Assembly: GCA_950295325.1 (NCBI GenBank) | Contig: OX485804.1 | Location: forward strand, 37,076,001-37,140,000 | DNA length: 64,000 nucleotides | Origin: Polytrichum commune | Lineage: Eukaryota; Streptophyta; Polytrichopsida; Polytrichales; Polytrichaceae | Direction of reading: 5' to 3' | Shown here: one piece after another, positions 35,601-47,609 of the stretch | How positions within the stretch are numbered: position 1 is the first letter of the stretch | Layout: each line of letters starts with the position of its first letter | Translations under genes and position numbers: made by a program | Notes under the pieces: generated by a model | Told to the model about the DNA's origin: nothing | What the model saw: the letters and a program-made list of their open reading frames with translations, nothing else | Databases searched by the model: none

Positions 35601-37253
35601 GCGTAGGTTAGCGTGCGAGCAAGTCAAAGCATGGGAGCAGGTCTGCCATACCTCATGGAAATAGCAAAGGGCAATACTAGACATCTGCATCATTACATTT
35701 GATATTCTGCACAAAATCTCTTTATTCCTGATAGCGTTTTTTCTAGTCTTTATAGTGTTTTTTTGCTACCATATTCAGGACAAATGATGAATTACTTACA
35801 TCTGACAGGATTGCTGTGGCTTAATTCACAAATGAATGTAGCTCGTAGAGGAGCTGTCTGTAGGTTTTCACCTTGTTAGACGAAGGTGTTAACAACTAGC
35901 TCATAGCATGTTGAATGCCTAATGACACATTGCAATTAGGATCAATACTCATCTTTGATGGTCCTTATTCAGGCAAATGAGCAGTTGGCGCAAGTACCCT
36001 TGGCAAAAGAATGGAAAGAAAAACATCTTCGATTTGTAAAGTGGAAGCTTGCTGAAGCCAAGGTATGTGACCTTGACAATACTGAAACAATCAGAGTGTA
36101 AGAGTAGGCATCTGCTCAATTCTCAATTTTAGATTTGCATGTACATCTGAGGCTCTCAAAGGTGGTACAACCTATTGATGAATTGTCCTGTATTATAGGC
36201 CGGAGCCTATTACTTTCACGGCCTCATCCTGGATGAGGGTATGGAAGATGATGCGCATGCACAAGCTTTAGTATGCCTTAAGGCCTCTTATAGCTTTTTG
36301 AGAGAGAGCCAGAAAGCACGGAGTGACTTCAGCACTATGGAGCCTTTTACCAAGTATGCCAGCACTTTACTTTGGCAATCTTTTTTTCCATTGCAAATTC
36401 TTTCATGTTGAAGTGAAACTAAGATGATATTATAGATGATAGTTGTAAGAATATGCAATGTACAAAGAAACGCTCATAATACGTTGGTGCTTATACAAGG
36501 GGACACTTTCAGTTTTGGGTGTAATCTGGTTGGCACCTATTTGTAGTTTGTAGACTCTGCTGAGGTTTTACTTGGAAGTTATGAATTTTTTTGCATACAC
36601 GATTCTTTATAAAAAATTTGCGTTGGTGCAGAATCGCACCCTTGTGGGGCCCTATGAAGTATCTCACTAGTAAGATACCCAGGGAGGTTTTGAGTAAAGA
36701 AAGGGTGTTCAGAGACCTATATCAAAAAGAAAAGTAAGTGCAACATTCATTTTTGACCAATCTGGGGTAATTGATCCTATTATTTTTTCATTGTTAGCAT
36801 TGGAGCCTGTTGTTTACCTTGATCTTGAAATAGTCATGAGTTAAGTGAAATCAGCATGGGTGACAAATTATGGATATAATGTTGTCTTTATTTTCCATGT
36901 TTTAGATCTGGCAATGATCAGATAGATGTCTTGTCAATACTCATTTTCACATGATGTACAAAAACTGATTCACAGTTACTCTTATCCTCTTTTTCAGACT
37001 TCCTGCAACGACACCTGAATTGCCAGATTTTCCATTGGCGTTGACAGCAGAACCATTTGTATTACCTCCAGTTGATCCAGCCTGGAAAAGGGAGCCTGGT
37101 TATGAACCAAAGCTTTCACTTACTCCAAATGTTCCAGCATTTCTGGCAAAGAGAAGCCAAGCTCAAAAGCAAGCACCGGTTTCGGATTTGAGAAGGGCAC
37201 GACCTATGTCACCACCTCTAGTAGTAACCCCTGAGATGGTTGAATCCAGATAA
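32665..37253 (+). CDS. BRO1-domain protein (plant ALIX/BRO1-like), 11 coding exons, 463 aa
   Basis: Exons: 32665-32920, 33454-33528, 34021-34079, 34246-34381, 34817-34913, 35250-35316, 35542-35640, 35973-36062, 36199-36353, 36632-36733 and 36998-37253 (1392 bases, stop TAA 37251-37253). Every phase joins. The fourth intron starts GC instead of GT (34382); the rest are GT-AG. BRO1 domains are banana-shaped helical folds that bind ESCRT-III and endosomal sorting partners; plant single-domain members act in endosome and vacuole sorting. The start ATG was chosen because it gives MGC followed by ILSS, a likely N-myristoylation and palmitoylation signal for membrane attachment. Landmarks: VPGFRVPK (31-38), YLPVLLG (about 99-105), LHLLGMLALQEAN (about 145-157), PPADGY (about 165-170), AYYFHGLILDE (about 296-306), LPDFPLAL (about 386). 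A proline-rich, basic tail of about 50 residues follows. Converges with the DUF1997 gene. Confidence 0.93.
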
Positions 37254-38459
37254 TAGTAGTCAATGATTTCCCTCACTTGTAGCTTGTATTACTTTTTCTT
37301 CTGTGTATATTAGAGCTGTGGCAATGACCACAGTTAAACAGGGAGGTAATATGCCATTTTATAACGCTACATTGCCTTTTTATTTGGTAGAAGAGTATTT
37401 CATCCTGTTCATGTCCTGGGCAGTATAGATAATTTGTTTTTCACAATTTAGTTGAAGTGAAAGTCGACAAGGCCTATTAGAAGACAACAGGTAGAAAGTG
37501 AGAATCTAAATGGGGCCTTCTTTACCTCAAAATGTTTTTCCTAGTGTTACAGGTTAGAAATCTAAAGATCAAGATGCCCAGCAAATAATGTCCACTATGG
37601 GCAACTTCTTTAGTGAGCAGGTTGAAGGTGGTTGTAATAAGAAATATCTGTAGTTTGATGAGTGAGAGGTGTGAGAATCGATAGTGCAATTTGTTTGCAA
37701 TTAGGTTATCATCTTAAAGTGGTTTGAGATGCTTGAGTCAATATGTACAGTGCGATTTATGAATAGAAAAGATGGACTACTGAGTGTATTCTTTTGTCAA
37801 ATGGATATCAATCTTTCGAATCTTATCAGTTTGTATGATCTAATGGTCTTCTTGGTTCCCAAGAATATATTTCTGTTACGCTGCTGTGCATCGCAGGGAG
37901 TGGGAACAATCAGCTGTCATAAACCTTTGCAAACATATTTCTTCAATTCAATGACTTCAATGTCGGTACCTCTCTTGCCTTATCTAATGCCAGCAAATTG
38001 CAATTCTTTTCATCCACAATAGCTTTCGAATCTAACCTGTCAAGAGCAGTTGCAGTTCTGCTTAAGTCAATCTGCACCTACTTTCTCTCTACATTATACT
38101 GGAGTAAAAATAGAGCAGCAACACTCTTGCCTCCTTGCGATGAATGATTTCTATGTACAGCTATGTAGATTCACATGATATATTCTTCTCTTCTAAGCTG
38201 TAGTCTACCTAGTGTGTACAATCTGATTGCAATGAATGTACCTACCCAGTATTGAAGGTTTAACGCTGCCTGCCATCCGTCCACCATTGCAAGCAAATTG
38301 TGGCAATGCCCATGTGTCTTGCCATTCACCCTTTCCAAATGTATAAGAGTGGAGAATTATCCATCTTAAACTAGAAAAAAAAATGATGGAATATGTTGCA
38401 GGAGGAGAGTGACAATTTCAGAATTCTAGTGTTGTTCTTCAGCCTTGCGTACATGCTCG
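37254..38459. other. Convergent 3' flanks between the BRO1 and DUF1997 genes
   Basis: About 1.2 kb between two stop codons on opposite strands, expected to hold both 3' UTRs. AT-rich; frames up to 97 codons have no domain. No shared polyadenylation structure or repeat was identified with confidence. Confidence 0.55.
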
Positions 38460-41064
38460 TCAAATCTGAACACTCTGGATGCTTTTAGGGTTTGAATTGG
38501 TTGGCAAGATTGGCACGATGGTAATGTCGGACATAGGTAGATCTTGTGTCTTTTCTTTCACCCACTTGTGGTAGTCTTCGAGTAGATGGTTCATAAACAC
38601 GGGTACCATGCGGTCCACCATGGCTTGCAATACTCTGCAAGAATGGAGAGAGCGAGTTAAGCCAACTTAGCACTGTAGTGGCCAGGTGAAGTGATTTTGC
38701 TGATGTGTCTACAAGGAGGTGCATTTCCGCCTAAGGGTTGATGACCTTTCTAAGGCTTGACCACTACGTCCGGAAATGGACATATGCCAACCTCTCATTG
38801 AATGCATTAAGCACTAAAATATACCTTGTTATCACGGCTTGGTAGGTTGTGCACCTACTACAACTCGTGGCAGGGCTCCTCACATTCATAACGTTCATGA
38901 GGTTGTATTGAAAGAATAAAGAGTAGAACTAATCTAGGTGATAAAACGTTTTTTTATTTGCCTGAAGAATAACAGAGCTCTGAGATAAGTTGAAGGGGGT
39001 GATGATGTCTTACGCGTTGCCAGGTGTTTCAACTGCTGCAAGAGGTAACATCGTGAAAGGTAGAGTATGGACCTGCAAGCAAGCCAAAGTCCCATCAAAC
39101 TAAAAGCAGAGCCAAAGCACCCTGAAAGCTCCCCAACTTCCTCAAAAGGAGATGTAAGGTATGTGAGCCTTAGTCTTCTTGATTGGACACGTATGTGTGA
39201 ATGGTATATGGCGAGCTTTTTAGGAAAATGGACACCGAAAAGACATGTGACTTCCTAAAAACATCACTTCAATGTTGCATGCAACTTGTGTGACTTGTCC
39301 AGTGCAGGATCCGTGACTGATCCGGTGTTAAATTCGTACTGACCTCCGTACTGCCTACATACATGCCCCTTGCACTGTAAGTCACCAGGATGATTGATAT
39401 TAAGTTTTCACTACAATGTTTTTTAGATTCTTGTGCTCTTACCTCGATAGAAATTTGGAGGCTGAGGTCGCTGCACAAGAAGGGCCCTTCGTCCTCATTA
39501 TACTGCCAGTGCAAGTGATTCCTCAAACTGGCTGAGAATCGCTCGATTTTGTCCTCCAGCACATCTGAACCTTCGAACTGCAATTTGAAGAGATCATAAG
39601 TGACATAACGCATATTGACATGTTTGCCATAGCATTATTGGGTGGGGAGAACATGTTCTCTTTCCCCCCGGAATAATCTGAGCTTGCTGCACTTTTGATT
39701 CTAGAATCTAGTAGGATAAAAAGTCTTATTTAATTTCAGCTTGACATGAAGTGGAATGGAACAGCGGGAGTCAGCTTTACCAAGAAACACATCAAGCTTC
39801 ATAGGCTGAGTAATGTTATGGCACAAGAAATGTTGAAATGACAGATTGAAATAAATTAAAGCAATCAAAACTTGGTGTGTGCTCTATTTGAGGTAAGACA
39901 AAACAGAAGTCTTCCATGTATGATTGATTAATTTCATGGAGCCCACCCTCCGAAAGGATGAATGTACTCCTACCTTGAAGCTTGGTCAAGCCTGATCAAG
40001 TAAGGGAGAACGGGCTCCCATTCATGTCAGTGTCAACACAAACATTGATGTTAGTTTTATTTTTTTATTGATTAATTACCTTGCAAGAAATCATCTCCAC
40101 AACGCAGTCCGAGTCGGTTGCAAACACGAGCAAGTCCATCACAGGTTTCACTTCGCGGTTGAGGACAGAGATTTTGGGTAAGTGGCATCTGAACACATTG
40201 TTGCCCAAAGGCTCGAAATCCTCGAGAAAATTTGTGTTGAGCATGGACTTCATCCCTGCTGGCTGCTGGAGGAACTGGCTCAAAGGTTGTGGCATCCCAA
40301 AACTGTCTGTGAAAGTTGGGAGCGGAATCGTTTGTTTCCTTTCCGCCCGCAGCTGGGCTTTCCTTTGCTTCGGATCCCAGCCAGCCGTGACGACTATATT
40401 CCGTCGCCTGCTAAAGTTGACCCTGCTAAAACCGCAAATTTAACATTAACTAAGCAAAGGGAAGGTGTTCTCTTTCCAAGAGCAAATGCACTCGATCCAG
40501 GCTGAAATCACCCTAATATTCTCTAACATGACCATTTATGCGGTAATTATAGTGACTTGGATTCCCGGTCCCTCAGAACAAACTCATGAAGCTTAGTGAA
40601 TTTATGGGGCAACACGGAAAATTCTACACAAAAAGACGTCCAAAGAGAATTTTGATTGAGACTTGTCTCTGATGACGAATTCTAAACCATGTAACCTTAT
40701 TAAGCTTCATGAGAGTGTTTCGTGGGACCGGGAATCAAAGACAATTTGACGCAAGCACCGAAAGCCACGTAGGAGAATATCGTGCACTTTTAAGCCTGAA
40801 TATGCGAATGTGTGAAGGCATTATCACATCATAACTGGGACATGAAGACTAATACGAGTTTGCCACTTGACTGCTCGGCATTTATTCCTAGAAATGTGGA
40901 CCCCGAATCTTGGGCGTTTGTTCCTCGAGTCCAAATAGAAAGCTGTGCTGTTAATGACCTCCCAAGGCTTAATAATGTGTTATGATGATCGTGCAAGGTT
41001 ATATGCTTTACCTTTGAGAGTGGAGGGCGATTTCCAAAAACCGTGGTGACGATGCGGTCGACAT
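38460..41064 (-). CDS. DUF1997 family protein, probable chloroplast-targeted, 5 exons, 254 aa
   Basis: Minus-strand exons: 41064-41012, 40422-40080, 39577-39443, 39072-39014 and 38634-38460 (765 bases, stop TGA 38462-38460); all introns are GT-AG and the phases join. The start was chosen at ATG 41064 because MSTASSPRFLEIALHSQ then RVNFSRRRNIVVTA reads as a chloroplast transit peptide with possible cleavage near residue 31. A more distant in-frame ATG (41217) would add 51 residues; ATG 41071 is in the wrong frame for exon 2. The body matches DUF1997 proteins of plants and cyanobacteria: FLEDFEPLGNNVFRCHLP, VKPVMDL, MISCK then FEGSD, FSASLRNHL, FTMLPLAAVETPGN and AMVDRMVPVF. The biochemical role of the family is unknown to me. 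The second intron acceptor is a TAGCAG tandem (exon start 40425 or 40422), giving 254 or 255 residues. Confidence 0.88.
40556..40740. mobile_element. Intronic inverted-repeat MITE (about 185 bp)
   Basis: Sits in the first intron of the DUF1997 gene. The left end is CTTGGATTCCCGGTCCC and the right end in reverse complement is CTTTGATTCCCGGTCCC; both continue into CTCATGAAGCTTA. The target duplication is not clear. It encodes nothing and is far enough from both splice sites (over 130 bases) to be spliced out with the intron. Confidence 0.65.
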
Positions 41065-42170
41065 CTCCCATGGCTTCAATCCCGATGTCGAGCTGAAGAT
41101 TTTCGCCTGCGCATGCTCAATCAAGTTATATTGTGATGAGTAAGAGTTCAGTGATGGAAAAATGAAACCGACAGTCGAAAGCCAAGACTTCCACATGTTG
41201 GCAATGCAGATTTCCACATGTCTGACCTCCAGACAACTAGTGGTGATGACTGAATTTCAATTCAAAAGGGCTTGCAGAAGATCAGTTAAAAATTGGGCGA
41301 TGGAACAGTTTAGACATTGATCTACGACACGGTAGAAGGAACGCTTTCAGATTCCTTGAGGGTGTTGGATTCCAATTTGTGTCTACGTAGCTTCCCACCA
41401 AATTTTAAGCTTCTTGTCGCAGGAGTCTGCGACGCGGCCCGGGTTACACTTACAGCTTCCATGATCATGCCACTTCGATAATCACAAAGCTCCCCACAAA
41501 TTGGATTTCAACTAAGTCACTTAATTCCTGCCTCTCACTCACGCAATATCAAAACTAGTACTGGTGATCTGGGGCTGCAACCAAATCAATCTCCCCGATC
41601 TCCCCTTACAAGAATGTGGTGAAATGACTTCACATTCCCATGAACCTCTCCACAAAAATACTGTAAGACCAATTCTGTTCTCCCCGTTACTTTTTCATCA
41701 ACTGATCAGTAGCTGATCCGTACTCTCGTAGTCTTTGATCTTTCTCTCCTCAACCCAACTTAGCCCAACTCCACAAAGACAGTTCGATCAAATGCTCTTG
41801 TCCCAATACCCACGAGCCAGGTTTATGGAGCTCAGATTTGGTCCTTCCTTGAGCTGCAAGAATGGGATGGACAAGACGTGAAGCAAACAAATGGTCTACG
41901 AAGTCTTAAAAGCTCTCGAGTGTTTGCCTACGAAATTGTGCGTGACCTTTCACCGGATTCAATCAGCCTTTTGTCGCCTCCCTGCTTCCTGGCTGGTCCT
42001 AAACAGGTAACAGGGGTCGTGGGCCCCACATCCACACAGATGCGACCACGTGGACGCCACGTGGGCCTGCGATGCCTCGGTCCCGCGAATCAGGAGGCAC
42101 CTCCAAATGGATGAACGTGATTAGGAGCATGTTGGGGCGGATGGACAAGAGGCCAAAACTCATCACCATT
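41065..42170. promoter_or_regulatory. 5' flank of the DUF1997 gene, probable promoter region
   Basis: Upstream of the minus-strand start codon. Contains CG-rich stretches (about 41425-41450 and 42010-42085) in an otherwise AT-rich region. No convincing gene; a 78-codon plus-strand frame at 41878-42114 has no domain. Promoter status is inferred from position only. Confidence 0.35.
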
Positions 42171-42837
42171 GCCTTTCAAAATTGCCGCCCTCCTACCAAC
42201 TTATTACTCACTGTTTATCCATACACCATTACGGTCTAACCTCATTAGTATGACACGCGTTTATATATACGTCACCCTCGATATTACAACACATTCTTGC
42301 AAGACCAAACTTTCTAGTCCAAAACTCCCTCTTTTATACGACTACGACACTCGATAATGTGCCATTTAGGATCTCCGTTTTGTCATACTGAAGAGGTGGT
42401 TAATGCCAAGATTCTTTCCATCTATGTTATGTACATCTAAAATACATCCATTTTCACTTGGGAACTACTTGGGAACTTCATTTATCATTGGGAACTTAAT
42501 GATAATTAGGGTCACTGGTGTAGAATGGACATGGTCAGGATTAGAGTGGCCTCCTGCCCAATATGTTGTCTTGTACACGGGTGATATAGTATCACCAATA
42601 TCTTGATGCTAAACATCATGCATCATTGTTGTCTAGTTTCTTATTAGAGAACTCTTTATATTTTGGTGTTAATGAAATTATTACTTTTCAAAAGTTAGTA
42701 GGGAATTTAGATAAGATGACATTTGCTAACTTGGGTAGGCAACACTAGAGATCTTTGGACTCCTATTTCAAGAGTTCTTGAGAATATTTGTATTTATTTG
42801 GAGTTGTAAGTTATTATTTCATACCATCTATATTTCT

Positions 42838-43005
42838 TAAACTCGTTGTATATATTTTTAAGCTCATATTACTTTATGTTTTTGTATTCCCTTAGTAATA
42901 TGACAACTTTACGCCATTTGTCATATTAATGAGAAGACGACACCTCAATAAGACAACTTTTTTTTTGTGTTTCCCAAACATGTCATACTTAAGAGGGAGA
43001 AAAAT
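42838..43005 (-). repeat. Dispersed repeat D, copy 1 (inverted partner at 48050-48212)
   Basis: Reverse-complement match to 48050-48212: AAGCTCATATTACTT, ATTCCCT.A.TAATA, GCCATTTGTCATATTAATGA, GACGACACCTC and GTGTTTCCCAAAC.TGTCATACT-type blocks. Related TCATACT and GTCTAACCTCATTAGTATGA segments flank 42225-42390. Likely a MITE family; ends not resolved. Confidence 0.55.
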
Positions 43006-43129
43006 ACACATGTATGTGTGTGTATGTGTATATATAGCATATTGATAAATTTGGTAGTTACCCACAAAACAAAAACCACCAATTTTTGTCCCGACAGTCG
43101 TTAACTGGTTTGTGCTTGACCTCCCACAC

Positions 43130-43355
43130 CTATGATCGGGGAGAACCGGCAGTTAGTTACAGATGAACCGGTGGAGTTTGAGAAATAACCGGTTGAAGTT
43201 CAAGACTGCAAGAAAATTACCGATCATTTTAGGGGAATTTATAGAAGAATATACCCCAACTTAATAAAGGAAAACCAAAGGATGTCAACATGTAACCGGT
43301 TGGACTTGCAAACACTAGGATCTCAACCTATTATGCCCAAAAATCTCCCCACACA
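43130..43355 (+). mobile_element. hAT-type MITE, copy 2
   Basis: Left end CTATGATCGGGGAGAACCGG; interior GTTAGTTACAGATGAACCGG, ACCGATCATTTTAGGGG and GATGTCAACATGTAACCGG; right end AAATCTCCCCACAC, where the outer part of the terminus is altered. CCACAC on both sides may be the remains of the target duplication. Close in sequence to 58349-58561. Confidence 0.75.
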
Positions 43356-43564
43356 CAATGTGCAAGGATATAGATATAACTTATAAGTGTGTTTGCAGCA
43401 CACGTTTGGAGAATCTGGGATGACCATGGGATCATGTTGGAATAGTCTAAGTAATCATGGAAGATGCGGCTCCAAGAGTGGAGTTATGTAAGTATTCTTT
43501 AAATGGTCGCGGAAGATTCTTGTCTACAGATAAAGGCCAAGGTGATGTATGGGAGTTGTGCTAA

Positions 43565-43963
43565 GGTTGAGTTTCCATGTACTAGGCCACTCGCCCACCA
43601 AATTTTAGAGTGAATAAGGACAAACATGTCCAAATGTAGAGGGAATATGGTGGCGTAAGGTTCGTATGTGTCAATTAGCTATAGGTTCGTTTACTAACCT
43701 CCTCCTCTAGGTTAAAATCTCCTCCTCCTTCTCCTCTTCCTCCTCCTAAAACCAGTTTTTCATCCTTCAATGACTGGCACTTGTAGGTTAAAGATTCTTT
43801 AGTGGGCGCATGAAAGTCTAGCAGCATGTGCCCATGGCCCTCCACATTCTACCAGACCTTTAGAATGTGGTTGGATGGTGGCTTGTGGTTAACTACATGC
43901 AAACACCTTTGACCCACTACTATCAAGACACTAGCGAGTGAGCAACCTACATGGAAACTAACC
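43565..43963 (+). mobile_element. Harbinger-like MITE, GGGTGAGTTT family, left half of a foldback pair
   Basis: Follows TAA (43562-43564), begins GGTTGAGTTTCCATGTA and ends TACATGGAAACTAACC. It is separated from an inverted relative by only TTAA (43964-43967). Its interior has TCC-rich blocks (CTCCTCCTTCTCCTCTTCCT) whose complement appears as GGAGGAGG in the partner. Confidence 0.65.
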
Positions 43964-43967
43964 TTAA

Positions 43968-44340
43968 GGGTGAGTTTCCATGTAATATGGGGTCGGAGGT
44001 GTTCGCATGTAGTTAACCACAAGCCACCACCCAACCAAATTTTGGCGGTCCGCTAGAATGTGGAGGGCCCTAGACATGGGACGCTAGACCTTCATGCGCC
44101 CATTAACGAATCTTTAACCTACAAGTGTTGGTCACCGAAGGATTGAAGACCAGTTGTAGAAGGAGCATAATGTTTTAACTTGGAGGAGGAGGTTAGTAGG
44201 TGGTCCAAGATATGAGAAGATGGGAGTAGCTAGTTGGCACATACGAACCCTACCCCACTAAATTCCCTCTACATTTTGGCGGGTTTGTCCTTATTCACAT
44301 GAAAATTTTGTGGATGAGCGGTCTACATGAAAACTCACCC
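43968..44340 (-). mobile_element. Harbinger-like MITE, GGGTGAGTTT family, right half of a foldback pair
   Basis: Begins GGGTGAGTTTCCATGTAA and ends CATGAAAACTCACCC before TAA (44341-44343). It is a reverse-complement relative of 43565-43963 over most of its length (TTAACCACAAGCCACCA, GAATGTGGAGGGCC, TCTTTAACCTACAAGTG and the GAGGAGG tract). Together they form a possible stem of about 370 base pairs, with mismatches. Confidence 0.65.
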
Positions 44341-44344
44341 TAAG

Positions 44345-44716
44345 CAAACCATGTCAAGGGCATATATAATGATACTTTATATTTTTGACATGTGTTAGAT
44401 TTATCCACAAAGTCCCTCAAAGAGAGCATAAAGGTAGGAGTATTCCATATATGATGCTTGTCCACCAGACTTTGGTGCGGAAAAAACAAAAGTAGATGAA
44501 TATGATGGGTGGGGTTTGTATGTGCCAATCAATCATTGTTACCTTATGTGTTTAGTGGGCACATGAAAGTCTAGTGGCCCATGGTAACGGCCCTCCACAT
44601 TTTGAAAGGCAATGAGAATGTGGTTGCTTGCTTGCTTTTGTTATCTTCACGAGAACACCTCCAACCTACGATTATCTAGAATCAAGTAGCTCAACAATGG
44701 ACATGAAAACTGATCC
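44345..44716 (+). mobile_element. Harbinger-like MITE, GGGTGAGTTT family, third (decayed) copy
   Basis: The right half, from about 44545, follows 43800-43963 in the same orientation (TTTAGTGGGC.CATGAAAGTC, GGCCCTCCACATT, GAATGTGGTTG) and ends CATGAAAACTGATCC before TAA (44717-44719). The left half has diverged and its terminus is not recognisable, so the start coordinate is a guess from the shared TAA. Confidence 0.45.
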
Positions 44717-44719
44717 TAA

Positions 44720-47381
44720 CACTACTCAACCCTCTTTGCACCGTTTTGTGGGCCCCAAACAAGGTGGGGATTATCTTGGTACTTATGTCCGAATATGTTT
44801 ATAGTGCCCTAGATTCGGCTCTTAATCTAGGAACTCAAGAGTGTGATAGGAAAGACATGTTTTTCCCTTCTGGTGGCCCAACTACATTGTTTATGGAATT
44901 TAGTGTCACATGCGCAATAGTGTCACTTATCTTATTTTGAGGCATATGCTAGGTCACACTATTGATCAACAACTTCATATTTAGTGTCACCACATGACAC
45001 TTGGAGTTCAAGTGCGCTTACTAATATCTTGGCATGACTATCTTCAATAGTGTTATGAGCATGTATATGCCTATGTTTCACTATGGTCCACAAATTGACT
45101 AAAGTTTACACAAGTGACACTTGGCATTAGTATGCTCAAGAATATTTTTCCTTTTGCAGACTATAACACAAAACATGACACTCGTCATTTGTATGGTCAA
45201 TGATTTCTTCAATTTGCATACTAAAACGCAAAACTATCATCTCAAGTATCCTAATATGCTATGCTAAATATCATATTTTTAATAGAAAAAATTACATAAT
45301 TTTTTTACTTATGTTTACAAATAGGATCATATTTGCAATCTAGCTATTTCAATAAAACCTAGAGATATCTAAGTTTGCTATTCCCTTTAAAAGACACCTA
45401 TATGCATTTTTTTTTGGGTTGGAACTCAATAATATACGTACATTTTAGAGTGAGGGTATGTAGGTGGAGATATGTATATGCAAAAAAATTCTTTATGTGA
45501 AGAGGGTAGCATAAGTATAGAAGAGTTACTTGGCCCCAAAAAAGACCGTGGTCATATGTATATTATCAAAGTTAAAAAAGTTGTGGTCACAAGGTAGTTC
45601 GCCTTCATAATGGTTTAGATCATCTTTCCCCCAAGCACTAAATCTAATGACCTCCCTCCTTGTACATATGCCATGTATAAATGGGGTACCGTCTTACCTA
45701 AAACAACAACAGATTGGGCTAACTTTGAGCCAACACCATTCCAAATTAAATGAGTATTTTTACTATTATTGTTTTGCCTTTGATACTTCTATGCCCAATG
45801 TATCACATGATTTTTTTTACTTCATATTCCAATGAAAATAAAGTGTCTTATGACTTTCTTGACAAGTATAAAGAAAATTGCCTTTTCACTGTCAAAATTA
45901 ATAAAATATTTTGAAGAAATAACAAACTGAAATCTAATTGTATCAAACTTCAACTAGAGGTTCAACTACATCAAAGCCATATTATTATATTAGTTAAAAA
46001 AAGAAATACGTGTTTATGTTGTATCGATCTAGATTTCAACAATTCTTAATTTAGTTCAATGCTCGCATTATGTTTCATGAAAGCACGCTCCTAATGAAAT
46101 TATAATGTTCAATGGGGCTTACATGCTACAAGTGGAATTGGTGCCAACAACACATGTTAACATTACGCAAAACAAAACATCACGGTTCATTATCCTTTTA
46201 GAATTTCAAGGCTGGCATAGGATTCAATATTGTTCTGCCACATGTCCCAAATGACAAGATTATGAGTGGTCTTTATTACATCCGATCCGTCCATGTGAGA
46301 AGGGAGGATGCTATGGTTTTAATCATTTCTTGGTTATACTTTCGGAGGAGTGTTTTGGGTTCACATGCATTCAATATGGTCCATTGATGTAAGGGTTCAT
46401 CATCCAAAGGTATTTGTATCGTCTCTGTCTGTCTGTTTTGGGATGGATAGGGCAGTTGCTCTTGCTTCCAATGTTTCTTCTTGTCTCATGGTTGTAAAAC
46501 ACCATCCCCGTACCATGCTGTTTTTGTGAATGTAAGGGTTGTCGATGTCAGAGTTTAGGTATGAGCGTTGCAGAATCTCTTGAATCTACACGTTGTGGTT
46601 TTGTAACAATGTTTGTTAAGGTAGAATTACCATAACCCATGAAAATAAGGCGATTCGCATTGAAGATGTGGTCCGACAATCATGAGATAATTTTCCAAGA
46701 TAGACGAGAAGGATTCATGAAGAATGCAAGTTGTCTCATATTTTTCTGCCCTATACAAAAAATGTTACAAATTTTGAAAGCGGAAAGTTGTCCAACTCCC
46801 TACTCGTTCACTAGATTCTCCCACACTGAGCATGGTAATCCGCATTTCCATACAGAACATCGCCTAAATCGGTTACCTCATGAATACATTAACACTTGAC
46901 TCCCATCGGCTACACTAACTGTACATTGAAGTTACCGCCGAACCATGATCCGTTTTAGAAATGGCACTTCACCATTATGACGACGGTCTAGTGCACGGCT
47001 AGAGGGTGGTTAACAGGTTATGGTATTTCTACCTTAGAGTAGCTAGCAATGCTAGCAATCTATATGTTCTGTCAAACTCCACCCAAATGCAAGTCTCAAG
47101 AATAACTGAACACCAAAATCATGCTTGATCAACAATCCTGTCACGATTCTTCAAATGACTTCCATCATGCTTCGTTCAATACAGTTATTGCTCCACTGCA
47201 ATTGGTCATTCAATTTAGTTATTGCTGCTTCATTTGGTCAAAATTGGTCACAGTTGATGTTTCTTTTTCAAGAACTAGTTTTGCATGCATAGGCTCATCA
47301 AGCCTTCTGAGATTCTACCTGGCATTTTGTATCTCAGTCTTGCTCTAGGTGTTGTTTTGATTACTGGTCACACATGGCCAA
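44720..47381. other. Long AT-rich intergenic stretch, no gene recognised
   Basis: Frames up to 86 codons on either strand lack domains. About 44890-45250 repeats short motifs such as GTGACAC / GTGTCAC and CACATGACACTTGG without a fixed period. No MITE ends with target duplications were found here. Confidence 0.4.
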
Positions 47382-47389
47382 TGCACAAT

Positions 47390-47609
47390 CAATGATCCGG
47401 GAGAACCGGCAGTTAGGTACAAATGAACTGGTTGAGTTTGAGAAATAACCAGTTGAAGTTCAAGACTGCAGGAAAATTACCCATCATTTTAGAGGAATTT
47501 TTAGAGTTTAATAAAGGAAAACCGGAGGATGTCAACATGTAACCGATTGGACTTGCAAACCCCAGGATCTCAACCGATTATGAATGCCCAAAAACCTCCC
47601 CGATCACTG
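47390..47609 (+). mobile_element. hAT-type MITE, copy 3, best preserved (220 bp)
   Basis: An exact 8-bp target duplication TGCACAAT lies at 47382-47389 and 47610-47617. The left end is CAATGATCCGGGAG and the right end in reverse complement is CAGTGATCGGGGAG. Ends of the form Y-A-R-N-G with 8-bp duplications are typical of hAT elements. The interior contains ACTGGTTGAGTTTGAGAAAT, ATTTTAGAGGAATTTTTAGA and GTCAACATGTAACCGATTGG. No reading frame. Confidence 0.85.

Noticed and set aside
40081-40505. Plus-strand frames of 107-120 codons
   Set aside because: They are antisense shadows of exon 2 of the minus-strand DUF1997 gene.
41008-41071. ATG at 41071 as the DUF1997 start (MGDVDRIVTTVFGNRPP)
   Set aside because: It sits in a good start context, but its frame cannot join exon 2 through any acceptor that keeps the domain; ATG 41064 joins in frame and gives a transit-peptide-like start.
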